A DNA stretch of 17,488 nt from DASWHR01 sp036398095 (lineage in GTDB: Bacteria; Actinomycetota; AC-67): NCBI GenBank assembly GCA_036398095.1, contig DASWHR010000007.1:1-17488 (forward strand). The letters run 5' to 3'. The position numbers and the translations under genes were made by a program. This document shows, one piece after another, positions 1 to 6,461 of this stretch; position 1 is the first letter of the stretch, and every line of letters starts with the position of its first letter. The notes under the pieces are model-generated. The model was not told the origin of the DNA. It saw only the letters and a program-made list of their open reading frames with translations, and made no database searches.

Positions 1-236
1 ACGGGGTCTCGATCGACGAAGACGTGATAGTGGCCGGTCGTTCCGGACGTGTCTCCGTCGGCCGCGACGATCGTGAACCCCGCGGGCGGGGTCAATCGCA
101 ATTCGACCGAGTCGCCGGTGACTCTGCTATCGGCGATGACGCTGACGGGGCCCACGCTGCTCTCGTCCGGGCCGCTTGAGCAGCCGATCGTGACTACGGT
201 CATTGCGATTGCCACGGCGCGAAGGAGAATCTTCAC
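1..236 (-). CDS. Putative exported lipoprotein with a DUF4399-like domain (partial, C-terminus outside window)
   Basis: The gene runs off the left edge, so only about 78 N-terminal residues are visible. The GTG start is chosen because a strong GAGGAGG lies about 9 nt upstream and the protein then opens with a lysine/arginine, a hydrophobic stretch and the lipobox-like TIGC at residues 17-20, which predicts a lipid-anchored, cell-surface protein. The -3 position is Thr, so the lipobox is relaxed. After the anchor come a short linker and a beta-rich segment ending in G-H-Y-H-V-F-V-D. That resembles the conserved GHxHxxxD pattern I associate with DUF4399-type domains of unknown function. It is transcribed divergently from the FAD oxidoreductase. 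The domain call rests on one motif and is tentative; the lipoprotein call is firmer. Confidence 0.6.
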   Translation of the reverse strand, partial: MKILLRAVAIAMTVVTIGCSSGPDESSVGPVSVIADSRVTGDSVELRLTPPAGFTIVAADGDTSGTTGHYHVFVDRDP

Positions 237-269
237 GGTCGATTGCCTCCTCGTTCGTCGGTTGCGAAG

Positions 270-275
270 ATTCTA
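270..275 (-). promoter_or_regulatory. Candidate -10 box (TAGAAT) for the leftmost lipoprotein gene
   Basis: On the minus strand TAGAAT matches 5 of 6 bases of the sigma-70 consensus. It sits about 33 nt upstream of the GTG start at 236, leaving room for a short leader with the GAGGAGG ribosome binding site. No good -35 hexamer is seen at 17 nt spacing, which is common in actinobacterial promoters. Confidence 0.35.
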
Positions 276-414
276 CCGACCGAGGCGGGCACTGGGGGTG
301 GACCGCCGATGCTCACTCGTAAGGAAAAAGTAAGCCGGTGGGGCCAGGGTCGGGTCTGGCGACGGGGCGCCACCGAGCGTACGGTAGGCGCGGATCCGTA
401 CGAAGGGGGGAACC

Positions 415-1782
415 ATGTCGGTCGACCAGATCGGTTTGAAGGAGTTCGAGAGCGGCTTTGGCGGTTCGATCGTTCGCGAGGGCGACGCGGGCTACGACGA
501 GGCGCGCGAGGTGTTCAATGCCATGATCGACAAGCGGCCGGCCGTGATCGCGGCTTGCTCGTCGGTTGAGGACGTCCGGGAAGCGATCCGGTGGGGTCGC
601 GGCTCCGGATTGCCCATCGCGGTTCGCGCCGGTGGCCATAGCGTCGCCGGTCTTTCGCTCAACGACGGCGGGCTCGTGATCGACGTTCGCGGGCTCAACG
701 ACGTCGAGGTCGACGCGGCCGCGAAGACGATTCGCGTCGGAGGCGGAACCGTCTGGGGGGAGTTCGACGCGGCATGCAAGCCGCACGCTCTCGCCGCGAC
801 CGGCGGGCGCGTCACCACGACCGGAGTCGCCGGGCTCACGCTCGGGGGCGGCTCGGGATGGATGGAGCGAAAGATGGGCCTTGCGTGCGACAACCTGATC
901 GCGGTGGAGCTGATGACGGCCGACGGCCGCTTGATGAACGCGACCGAACGTGAGAATCCGGAGCTGTTCTGGGCGCTGCACGGCGGCGGCGGCAACTTCG
1001 GCATCGCAACCTCGCTCACCTTCCGGCTCTCCTCGATCCCGGCGTTCACCGCGGGCATCCTTCTGTGGCCGGCATCCGCCGGACTCGAGGTCGCACGGGC
1101 GTACCGATCGATCGCCGAAGCGGCCCCCGACGATTTCGGCGGCGGTTTCGGTTTCCTGACCGGTCCGCCGGAGGAGTTCGTTCCCGAGCACTTGCAGGGA
1201 ACGATCGTGGCCGGCGTGATCATCGGCTATGCGGGTCCCGAGGCAGAGCTGCGCGCGCTGATCGAACCGCTGCTGGCGCTGAAGCCGGATGGCGCGGTCG
1301 TAATGGAGCTTCCCTATCACGACTTCAACGGGATGCTCGACGATCCGCCCGGGTTGCAGAACTGGTGGACCGCCGAATACCACGACGGGCTTCCGGACGC
1401 GATGCTGGCCGAATTCTGCGCATTGGCCGCGCCGATGAAGCCGAGCTCGTCGCAGGTGGTCCTGATCCCATGGGGCGGCGCGGTCGGCCGGAACACCGAC
1501 ACGCCGATGGCGAACCGTCACTCGACGTGGGTCAGCCACCCCTTCATTCTGTGGGAGGATCCGGCCGAGAACGCCGAGCGCATCAAGTTCGGCAAGGACC
1601 TTCAGGCGATGCTGCGCACCTACAGCAACGGCGGCACCTATCTGAACTTCATCGGCCTGGAAGGACAGGATCGGGTCGTCGCGGCATTCGGCGAGGACAA
1701 CTACCGGCGGCTCGCCAAGGTCAAGGCCGAGTTCGATCCGGACAACATCTTCCACGGAAACCAGAACATCATGCCGGGCTGA
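415..1782 (+). CDS. FAD-binding oxidoreductase, PCMH-type with berberine-bridge-like C-terminus
   Basis: 455 residues, the normal length for this family of flavin-linked oxidases. The family oxidises alcohols, amines or sugars and passes electrons to oxygen or another acceptor. Residues 43-210 form the FAD-binding PCMH domain. It includes R-A-G-G-H75-S, where His75 is the expected covalent (8-alpha-histidyl) FAD attachment site, as in 6-hydroxy-D-nicotine oxidase, and L-G-G-G-S-G-W at about 143-149. The C-terminus ends with the berberine-bridge-like pattern D-P-D-N-I-F ... N-Q-N-I. The second covalent site of bicovalent members, a Cys in a TCPxVG context, is replaced by V-T-T-T-G-V near residue 135, so single attachment is predicted. 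There is no signal peptide, so it should be cytoplasmic. A GGGGGGAA ribosome binding site precedes the ATG. The substrate cannot be inferred. Confidence 0.9.
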   Translation: MSVDQIGLKEFESGFGGSIVREGDAGYDEAREVFNAMIDKRPAVIAACSSVEDVREAIRWGRGSGLPIAVRAGGHSVAGLSLNDGGLVIDVRGLNDVEVDAAAKTIRVGGGTVWGEFDAACKPHALAATGGRVTTTGVAGLTLGGGSGWMERKMGLACDNLIAVELMTADGRLMNATERENPELFWALHGGGGNFGIATSLTFRLSSIPAFTAGILLWPASAGLEVARAYRSIAEAAPDDFGGGFGFLTGPPEEFVPEHLQGTIVAGVIIGYAGPEAELRALIEPLLALKPDGAVVMELPYHDFNGMLDDPPGLQNWWTAEYHDGLPDAMLAEFCALAAPMKPSSSQVVLIPWGGAVGRNTDTPMANRHSTWVSHPFILWEDPAENAERIKFGKDLQAMLRTYSNGGTYLNFIGLEGQDRVVAAFGEDNYRRLAKVKAEFDPDNIFHGNQNIMPG

Positions 1783-1908
1783 CCCACGCGGCGTGAATTT
1801 GCCTCACCCAGGAGAGCGGCGGCGTCGCGCGTGCCGGATTGCGCGCTGCGACCCAATTGCGTTGCGACGAACGCTGTGCGCGGTCGTTTTCGCCGGTGAG
1901 GAGGGAAC

Positions 1909-2571
1909 ATGGTGGGTCTGCATCGAGGGGGTCTTTCGCGCACCGACGCGCTGCTCGTCCGAGCGGCGGTCTTCGCATCGGCCGGCGCCGGCGCGCTTCA
2001 TCTGGGCGCGGTGCACCCTCACATGCAGGAGTGGCCGCCCGCGGCGCTGTTCATGCTCGTCGCCGGCATCGCGCAACTCGCCTGGATCGCCTGGGTCGCC
2101 AACGACGCGTCGCGCACGAAGGTGTTCGCCGGACTCGCCGGCAACGCGGGGGTCATCGCGCTCTGGGTCGTGACGCGAACGATCGGCCTGCCGTTTGGAC
2201 CGATGCCCGGCGTCGCCGAGCACGCGCACGCACCCGACCTGATCGCAACCGGCCTGGAGGCGATCGTCGTGGGTGCGTTGGCCGGCCTGATCTTCGACCG
2301 CGCGCCGCGTCCGGCTCGCCGGCTGATGATGCTCGCCGTCGCCGGGTTGATCCTTTCGGTCGTCGCCTCGGCGCACGAACCGGCCCGCGAGCGCTTGACC
2401 GCGCTGGCGACGCTGGGCGCCGTGGGGGTGGCCGCGGCCGTGTCGCTTTCCTTCTCGCTGTCCTACGTTTCCGCGCACGTGAGGAGGAGAAATGAATATG
2501 GGTCGCCGGCTCGTTCCCGTTCTGGTGCTGTCGAGCATGCTCGTGGCGCCGCTGTCGTCGCGCGCGGCTGA
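1909..2571 (+). CDS. Six-helix integral membrane protein of unknown function with conserved His residues
   Basis: 220 residues with about six predicted membrane segments (roughly 17-32, 45-66, 74-90, 111-129, 138-155, 163-188). Polar positions near the helix ends are His-rich: H31, H36, H38 followed by M39 in the first loop, H105 and H107 in the third, and H156-E157. I recognise the general look of an uncharacterised actinobacterial membrane family (H-L-x-x-x-x-H pattern, G-L-P-F-G-P loop) but cannot name it. The ATG has an excellent GAGGAGG site. The reading frame continues 80 bases into the next gene, and residues after about 196 (rich in Arg, Ser, Ala) are low in information. This is either a real long overlap or an assembly/frameshift effect. 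It is probably cotranscribed with the beta-helix protein downstream. A metal-related role is a guess from the His content of both proteins. Confidence 0.75.
   Translation: MVGLHRGGLSRTDALLVRAAVFASAGAGALHLGAVHPHMQEWPPAALFMLVAGIAQLAWIAWVANDASRTKVFAGLAGNAGVIALWVVTRTIGLPFGPMPGVAEHAHAPDLIATGLEAIVVGALAGLIFDRAPRPARRLMMLAVAGLILSVVASAHEPARERLTALATLGAVGVAAAVSLSFSLSYVSAHVRRRNEYGSPARSRSGAVEHARGAAVVARG
2482..2489 (+). promoter_or_regulatory. Ribosome binding site AGGAGGAG inside the upstream gene
   Basis: This near-perfect Shine-Dalgarno sequence lies within the C-terminal codons of the membrane protein gene. It serves the beta-helix gene, with ATG codons 2 nt (2492) and 8 nt (2498) downstream of the whole run. 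The 8-nt spacing favours the second ATG. Confidence 0.6.
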
Positions 2572-3766
2572 GCAGCGCGGCAGCATCAACATCGAATACG
2601 ACGGCGAGCTGAACCGGGCGCACGGCGTCCGTTCCGGAAACGGAACGCCGTCCAACCCGTACGTGATTTCCGGATGGTCGCTGGAAAACCTGCGGATCAA
2701 GGACACGTCGAAGGCGATCAAGATCGTCGGAAACACGATCACCGGCACGCTGACACTCGACTACATCGGACCTCGGATCACCGTCGAGCGCAACCGGATC
2801 GGGGATCTGCGCGTCAATCAGAACGTGGCTCGGTGGGGCGGGACCACCAGCGGATCGTTCACCAGGAACACGATCGGCGTCGTCGGCCAGCTCCGCCACT
2901 TCGATGGGGTGTTCCGGTGGAACACGATCGGCACGCCGGCAGCGACGGCGACCTCGGCGTATCCGGATGTGCGCGCGGTGAACCTGGACGGCTGGAACAA
3001 CGCCCGATTCGCGAACAACAAGATCTACGGATACATGGACGCGCGCATCCACGGACACCATCACTCGTCCGAGTTCGGGATGATGAGCCACGACCACAGC
3101 GGCGCGACTCACATGACGCACATTGTGGACCACTCACGGCGCTATCACCAGGTCGTGATCGAAGCCAACAGCATCTTCACCAGCCACGCGTACGGGCTCG
3201 CCTACCTGGACACCAACCATGCCGCCAACGACCGAACTGCCAACTCCGAGACCTACCCATATCTGAACGCGCCCCATACGCATTACACGCGGGCCTTCAT
3301 TCGGGCGAACGCCGTCGACGGCTCGGGAATCCTCGTCAACGTCTTCAACGCGAAGGACGAGCGCCACATCCGCACGCCCAGCGGGCTGCTCGAAATCGAC
3401 CGCAACCGGGTCACGCTCGAACGCGACCTGTCGAAGCCGTTCGAGGTCGTGAGCGGCATCGAGGTGCGCCAAGCGCGGTACCTGACGCTCAAGATGCGCT
3501 CGAACAGCGTCACCGGCGCGGAGCCGCTCACCGGCGTTGCCCAGGTGGACGCACCATTCCAGAAGGGCGCCGGGATTCTGCTGAACACGCTCGAGTACGC
3601 GACGGTCTCGATCGAGAACCCGAGCGTCGCGAACCGTCAATACGGGGTCCAAGCCAAGAACCTGAACAAGACCGTCCGCTGGAAGGTCGTCGGGCTCAAG
3701 ACCACCAACGTCGGCGAAGACGTCGGCTACGACGCCTCCGTCGCCAACGCGCCCGCCCGCCGCTGA
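2498..3766 (+). CDS. Exported right-handed parallel beta-helix protein with a His/Met-rich loop (NosD-like fold)
   Basis: 422 residues from this ATG. Another ATG lies 6 nt upstream at 2492, but the AGGAGGAG at 2482-2489 is better spaced for 2498. An N-terminal signal peptide ends near S-R-A-A (about residue 24). Repeated short strands of the type I-x-N-N-x-I/I-x-x-N-x-V (for example around I-V-G-N-T-I, V-E-R-N-R-I, A-N-N-K-I, I-E-A-N-S-I, I-R-A-N-A-V, I-D-R-N-R-V, M-R-S-N-S-V) are typical of parallel beta-helix proteins such as pectate-lyase-like enzymes and the copper-related NosD family. An inserted loop at about residues 185-217 holds ten His and three Met in 33 residues, which suggests metal binding. 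No catalytic site is recognisable. It follows the membrane protein gene with overlap and is probably in its operon; it converges on the 740-residue gene. Confidence 0.8.
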   Translation: MGRRLVPVLVLSSMLVAPLSSRAAEQRGSINIEYDGELNRAHGVRSGNGTPSNPYVISGWSLENLRIKDTSKAIKIVGNTITGTLTLDYIGPRITVERNRIGDLRVNQNVARWGGTTSGSFTRNTIGVVGQLRHFDGVFRWNTIGTPAATATSAYPDVRAVNLDGWNNARFANNKIYGYMDARIHGHHHSSEFGMMSHDHSGATHMTHIVDHSRRYHQVVIEANSIFTSHAYGLAYLDTNHAANDRTANSETYPYLNAPHTHYTRAFIRANAVDGSGILVNVFNAKDERHIRTPSGLLEIDRNRVTLERDLSKPFEVVSGIEVRQARYLTLKMRSNSVTGAEPLTGVAQVDAPFQKGAGILLNTLEYATVSIENPSVANRQYGVQAKNLNKTVRWKVVGLKTTNVGEDVGYDASVANAPARR

Positions 3767-3774
3767 CGCGTCAG
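3763..3774. other. 12-bp perfect palindrome carrying both stop codons of a convergent gene pair
   Basis: CTGACGCGTCAG is its own reverse complement and contains the TGA stop of the plus-strand beta-helix gene and the TGA stop (read as TCA) of the minus-strand 740-residue gene. Four bases separate the two stops. Without a loop or T-run it is not a convincing terminator. Confidence 0.5.
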
Positions 3775-5993
3775 ACGAACAGGGTTGCGATCGTGATCAG
3801 CGGTAGCTCGGACGCGCGGCCGTAGCGCTCGCCCACGTTGGGCTGGTTGCCCGGCAACACGACCATGCGCTGCTCGAAGTCGATCTCGTTGACCGGCTTC
3901 GTCAGGTTCGCGTTGTCGCTGTCGGCGATGAACTGAAGATGCACGCCGTGCGTGGCAATGTCGCCCTGCCAGAACTTGCGCGGCCGGCCGTCACCCACCG
4001 ACGGGTCGCTGGGATCGCCGTCGGCCGGCGTCCAGCACACGCGCGGCTTGGTCAGCCCGTCGCGCGGATCGACGTAGGTGCCGAACGGCCCGTCGTCCAC
4101 GGCACGGCTGTTCAGGTGCGGCCCCGGGTCGCTCCCGGTACCGTCGTCGAAGCACGAATCGTCGCGGTAGTAGGGCTGGGCGATCAGGGCGTAGGCGTCG
4201 CCTCCGGTATGCTTTCGAACCTGCCAGCGCGTCACCACAGAGCCGTACGGGCCGCTGACCTGCTCCCAGTTCACCGCCGCGGCGGGCCCCGAGAAGAACG
4301 GGTCGGCGAAGTCGAGATCGTTGCAGATGCCGCTTTCGCCGCCGAAATCGCATCGGTTCGGGTCGCCCCCGGCCAGCGGAACCGCGGCGTGCTGGGGACC
4401 CACGACCGGGATGTCGTCGTCGTCGCGGACCTCGATCCGGTCCTGCGCGACGTGCATGTTCGTGTTCCCGAACACCTCCTCGTCGTTGACGCCGTCGATG
4501 GTCGCACCCTTCGGCGGCGTCCACGGGTTGTAGTAGGTGGCGACCTTGCCGGCGTTGTAGTCCCACTGCACGTAGATGCCGTCGGCCGGCGGGATCACGT
4601 GCACGCGCAGCTTGTCGCCGAAGCGGATCTCATCGCGGTAGAAGATCTCGGTCTTGACGTTGTTCGTGGACGAGTCGGCGCCGAACGCGGCGCGGATCGC
4701 GCGGACCGCGCCGACCCGCTCGCCGAACAAGATCGACGAGCCGCCCCAGTTGTTGACCTCTTCTTCGTAGCCGCAGCACGGCGTCTCGCCGCCGGGACGC
4801 TGCTGGAACGCGCGCGCCTTCCACTGGTCGATCACATCCGGACCCAGATTCGGCGGCTCGGAAAGGCCGCTGTTGTCGGGCGAGATGCGAAGCCCGGTCA
4901 TCAGCCAGCGACCGTCGTAGCGAAACCAGTAGCGCGGCGTCTTCACCCACGCGGTGTCGAGCGGCCGCCGTTGCTCGACCGCCCATCCGTTCGGCGGCGG
5001 CGGCGCGGCCGGCACGTCGTCATCGTCGCGCGGCGTGGTGACGATGGTTCCATTCAGGTCGCAGTACGGACCTTTGGGCGCGGCGCCGTAGCCGTCGTAG
5101 GAGGACTGCGAGTACACGAACATGCCGGCGTTCGCGTCGCGCACGTAGCGCACGTAGCCGTTGGTCGCGTCGAACGCCGCCCGCGGCCCGTCGGGCGTCG
5201 CCAGCGCGATATAGACGTAGCTCGCCGACAGCGCGTTGCTGGGGTCGGCGACCTTCACCACGTAGGTGGATTCCAGCCCCGACGGCATCGCCGTTCCGAG
5301 CGGAGCCTGCGTGCCGGCGTCGGAGGCCATGAAGACGAGTTCGTCGTTGTCGTCGAGCCCCTTCACCGGATCGACGGTCGTGGCCTTTCCGCCGTGCATC
5401 GGGCTGCCGGGACGGGGCCGCGACTCGCACGGGTCGCCGCTCTCGTCGAGGTAGGCATCCCAGGTGTAGTGGAACGGTTCCCGGTCGAACGCGTAGGTCG
5501 TCTCTTCGTCCACGCCGCTGTAGAACGCGAAGCCCGACACGTTGTTGGAGATGTAGCGCGTGAAGACCTCGTCGACTTGGAACGGGATCTGGGTGAACGC
5601 GTTCGCCTGGGCATCCCACCGATAGGCCAGCAGACGAGACACGTCTGCGCCCTCAAGCGGGTTCGCCGGCACGCGTGAAGACTGGTAGCAGTTGTGGTCG
5701 CCGTTGTCGGACCAATCGTAGGGATTGGGATGCTCGGTCGTCTGGTAGCAGTCGCTGCGCAACTCGGCGGGCAGGTATTGCTGAAGGTCGAACGTCTCGT
5801 AGTTCGTGGGTGTCTGCGGCTCGCGGAGCGCCGGATCGGGTCCGGCCGACCAGGACGGGAATTGGGCGCCGGTCATCACCACCGGCTCGACGCTGCGCGC
5901 CTGGGCGACCGGGCTCGCGGGCGGATCGGCCTGCGCGGCCGGTGCCACGACGGCGAGGAGTGCGATGAGAGCGGCGAACGTTCGGACGCGCAT
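3771..5993 (-). CDS. Large exported protein of unknown family, about 740 residues, Cys- and Asp-rich
   Basis: The ATG at 5993 is preferred over an upstream in-frame ATG at 6068. A GGAAGGG lies 7 nt upstream, and the protein then starts with a classic signal peptide (M-R-V-R, hydrophobic core, cleavage near A-Q-A). The mature part has about ten cysteines, an even number consistent with disulfides. It also has many Asp/Gly/Tyr/Trp residues, clusters of four acidic residues (D-D-D-D) and a Pro run (A-P-P-P-P) near residue 330, as often seen in extracytoplasmic calcium-binding or adhesive proteins. I find no recognisable catalytic motif and no membrane segment apart from the signal. The next gene on the same strand, 96 bp upstream, encodes the small sigma region 4 protein. 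The function is unknown; it could be a secreted hydrolase, a binding protein or a surface-layer component. Confidence 0.75.
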   Translation of the reverse strand: MRVRTFAALIALLAVVAPAAQADPPASPVAQARSVEPVVMTGAQFPSWSAGPDPALREPQTPTNYETFDLQQYLPAELRSDCYQTTEHPNPYDWSDNGDHNCYQSSRVPANPLEGADVSRLLAYRWDAQANAFTQIPFQVDEVFTRYISNNVSGFAFYSGVDEETTYAFDREPFHYTWDAYLDESGDPCESRPRPGSPMHGGKATTVDPVKGLDDNDELVFMASDAGTQAPLGTAMPSGLESTYVVKVADPSNALSASYVYIALATPDGPRAAFDATNGYVRYVRDANAGMFVYSQSSYDGYGAAPKGPYCDLNGTIVTTPRDDDDVPAAPPPPNGWAVEQRRPLDTAWVKTPRYWFRYDGRWLMTGLRISPDNSGLSEPPNLGPDVIDQWKARAFQQRPGGETPCCGYEEEVNNWGGSSILFGERVGAVRAIRAAFGADSSTNNVKTEIFYRDEIRFGDKLRVHVIPPADGIYVQWDYNAGKVATYYNPWTPPKGATIDGVNDEEVFGNTNMHVAQDRIEVRDDDDIPVVGPQHAAVPLAGGDPNRCDFGGESGICNDLDFADPFFSGPAAAVNWEQVSGPYGSVVTRWQVRKHTGGDAYALIAQPYYRDDSCFDDGTGSDPGPHLNSRAVDDGPFGTYVDPRDGLTKPRVCWTPADGDPSDPSVGDGRPRKFWQGDIATHGVHLQFIADSDNANLTKPVNEIDFEQRMVVLPGNQPNVGERYGRASELPLITIATLFV

Positions 5994-6089
5994 GCCGAAA
6001 CCCTTCCGTAAAGAGGCGTGTTCCGGCAGATTCGCCATGGTTCGTGCCGATTCCTGCCGGCCGGGCAAGGAGGTCGGGGGCCTGCGGAG

Positions 6090-6284
6090 TCAGTCCTCGA
6101 AGACTTCAGCCTCGACCTTGCGGACCTCGTCACGGTCGGTGTCGAACTCGCGGGCGATTTCGCGGAGATCCCAGAATCGACCGTCGGACAGGCCGAAACG
6201 AAGGCGCATCATCATGCGCTTGCGCTCAGGAAGGGCGTTGATGCGGCCTTCCAGCGAATTTTCGAGTTCGTCGATCGGATCCAT
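6090..6284 (-). CDS. Stand-alone sigma-70 region 4 (helix-turn-helix) protein, 64 residues
   Basis: The protein reads like the last domain of a primary/group-2 sigma factor: N-A-L-P-E-R-K-R-M-M-M-R-L-R-F-G-L (residues 16-32), then a helix-turn-helix L-R-E-I-A-R-E-F-D-T-D-R-D-E-V-R-K-V-E (about 40-58). This matches the region 4.2 pattern (A-L-P-x-R-E-R ... L-R-F-G-L ... L-x-E-I-G-x-x-F-x-V-T-R-E-R-I-R-Q-I-E) that contacts the -35 element and the RNA polymerase beta flap. It stops just after the recognition helix, and regions 1-3 are absent. An upstream in-frame ATG at 6320 is possible, but TAGGA lies about 8 nt before this one. It could be a transcription regulator that binds core polymerase, a sigma remnant, or part of a split sigma factor. 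It is divergent from the ECF sigma gene and upstream of the 740-residue gene. Confidence 0.7.
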   Translation of the reverse strand: MDPIDELENSLEGRINALPERKRMMMRLRFGLSDGRFWDLREIAREFDTDRDEVRKVEAEVFED

Positions 6285-6324
6285 CCGTTCGATCCTACCC
6301 CGGGCCACCAAAGAGGTCATGATC

Positions 6325-6358
6325 GAACCACGCCCCCAATAGACAGGGGTCGTGGTTC
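6325..6358. repeat. Long imperfect inverted repeat (hairpin) between divergent sigma-related genes
   Basis: The arms GAACCACG and CGTGGTTC are perfect 8-bp complements, extended by CCCC/GGGG with one bulged T and an 8-nt loop. On the plus strand it is followed by TTTCGTTTCTTG, giving a weak terminator look. On the minus strand it would sit in the 5' region of the 64-residue sigma-like gene. It may be a terminator, an operator or an mRNA hairpin; the sequence does not decide. Confidence 0.55.
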
Positions 6359-6369
6359 TTTCGTTTCTT

Positions 6370-6403
6370 GCCAGCGGCGGGCTAGCCCTCGGCAGGCGCT
6401 GGC
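6370..6403. repeat. Second inverted repeat enclosing a 10-bp palindrome
   Basis: GCCAGCG (6370-6376) and CGCTGGC (6397-6403) are perfect 7-bp complements. The loop between them contains the palindrome GGGCTAGCCC (6379-6388). Together with the hairpin 12 bp to the left this makes the divergent control region unusually structured. Confidence 0.45.
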
Positions 6404-6461
6404 CGCAATCCGGTCAAATAGGTACCACCATGGCATTCGGCCGTGGCCTCTGCTAGAAATC

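Noticed and set aside
313..1755. Long open frame antisense to the FAD oxidoreductase
   Set aside because: Arg/Ala/Gly/Val-rich translation without domain features; a GC-rich shadow of a clear gene. The same applies to the long plus-strand frame opposite the 740-residue gene (3939-5678) and to frames opposite accDA and sucCD.
1839..2495. 218-residue frame overlapping the membrane protein
   Set aside because: Arg-rich low-complexity translation; only its final stop position is of interest for a possible frameshift.
6018..6461. Extension of the sigma factor to an upstream start
   Set aside because: The frame is open, but the extra residues are unlike sigma factors and overlap the coherent 64-residue region 4 gene on the other strand.
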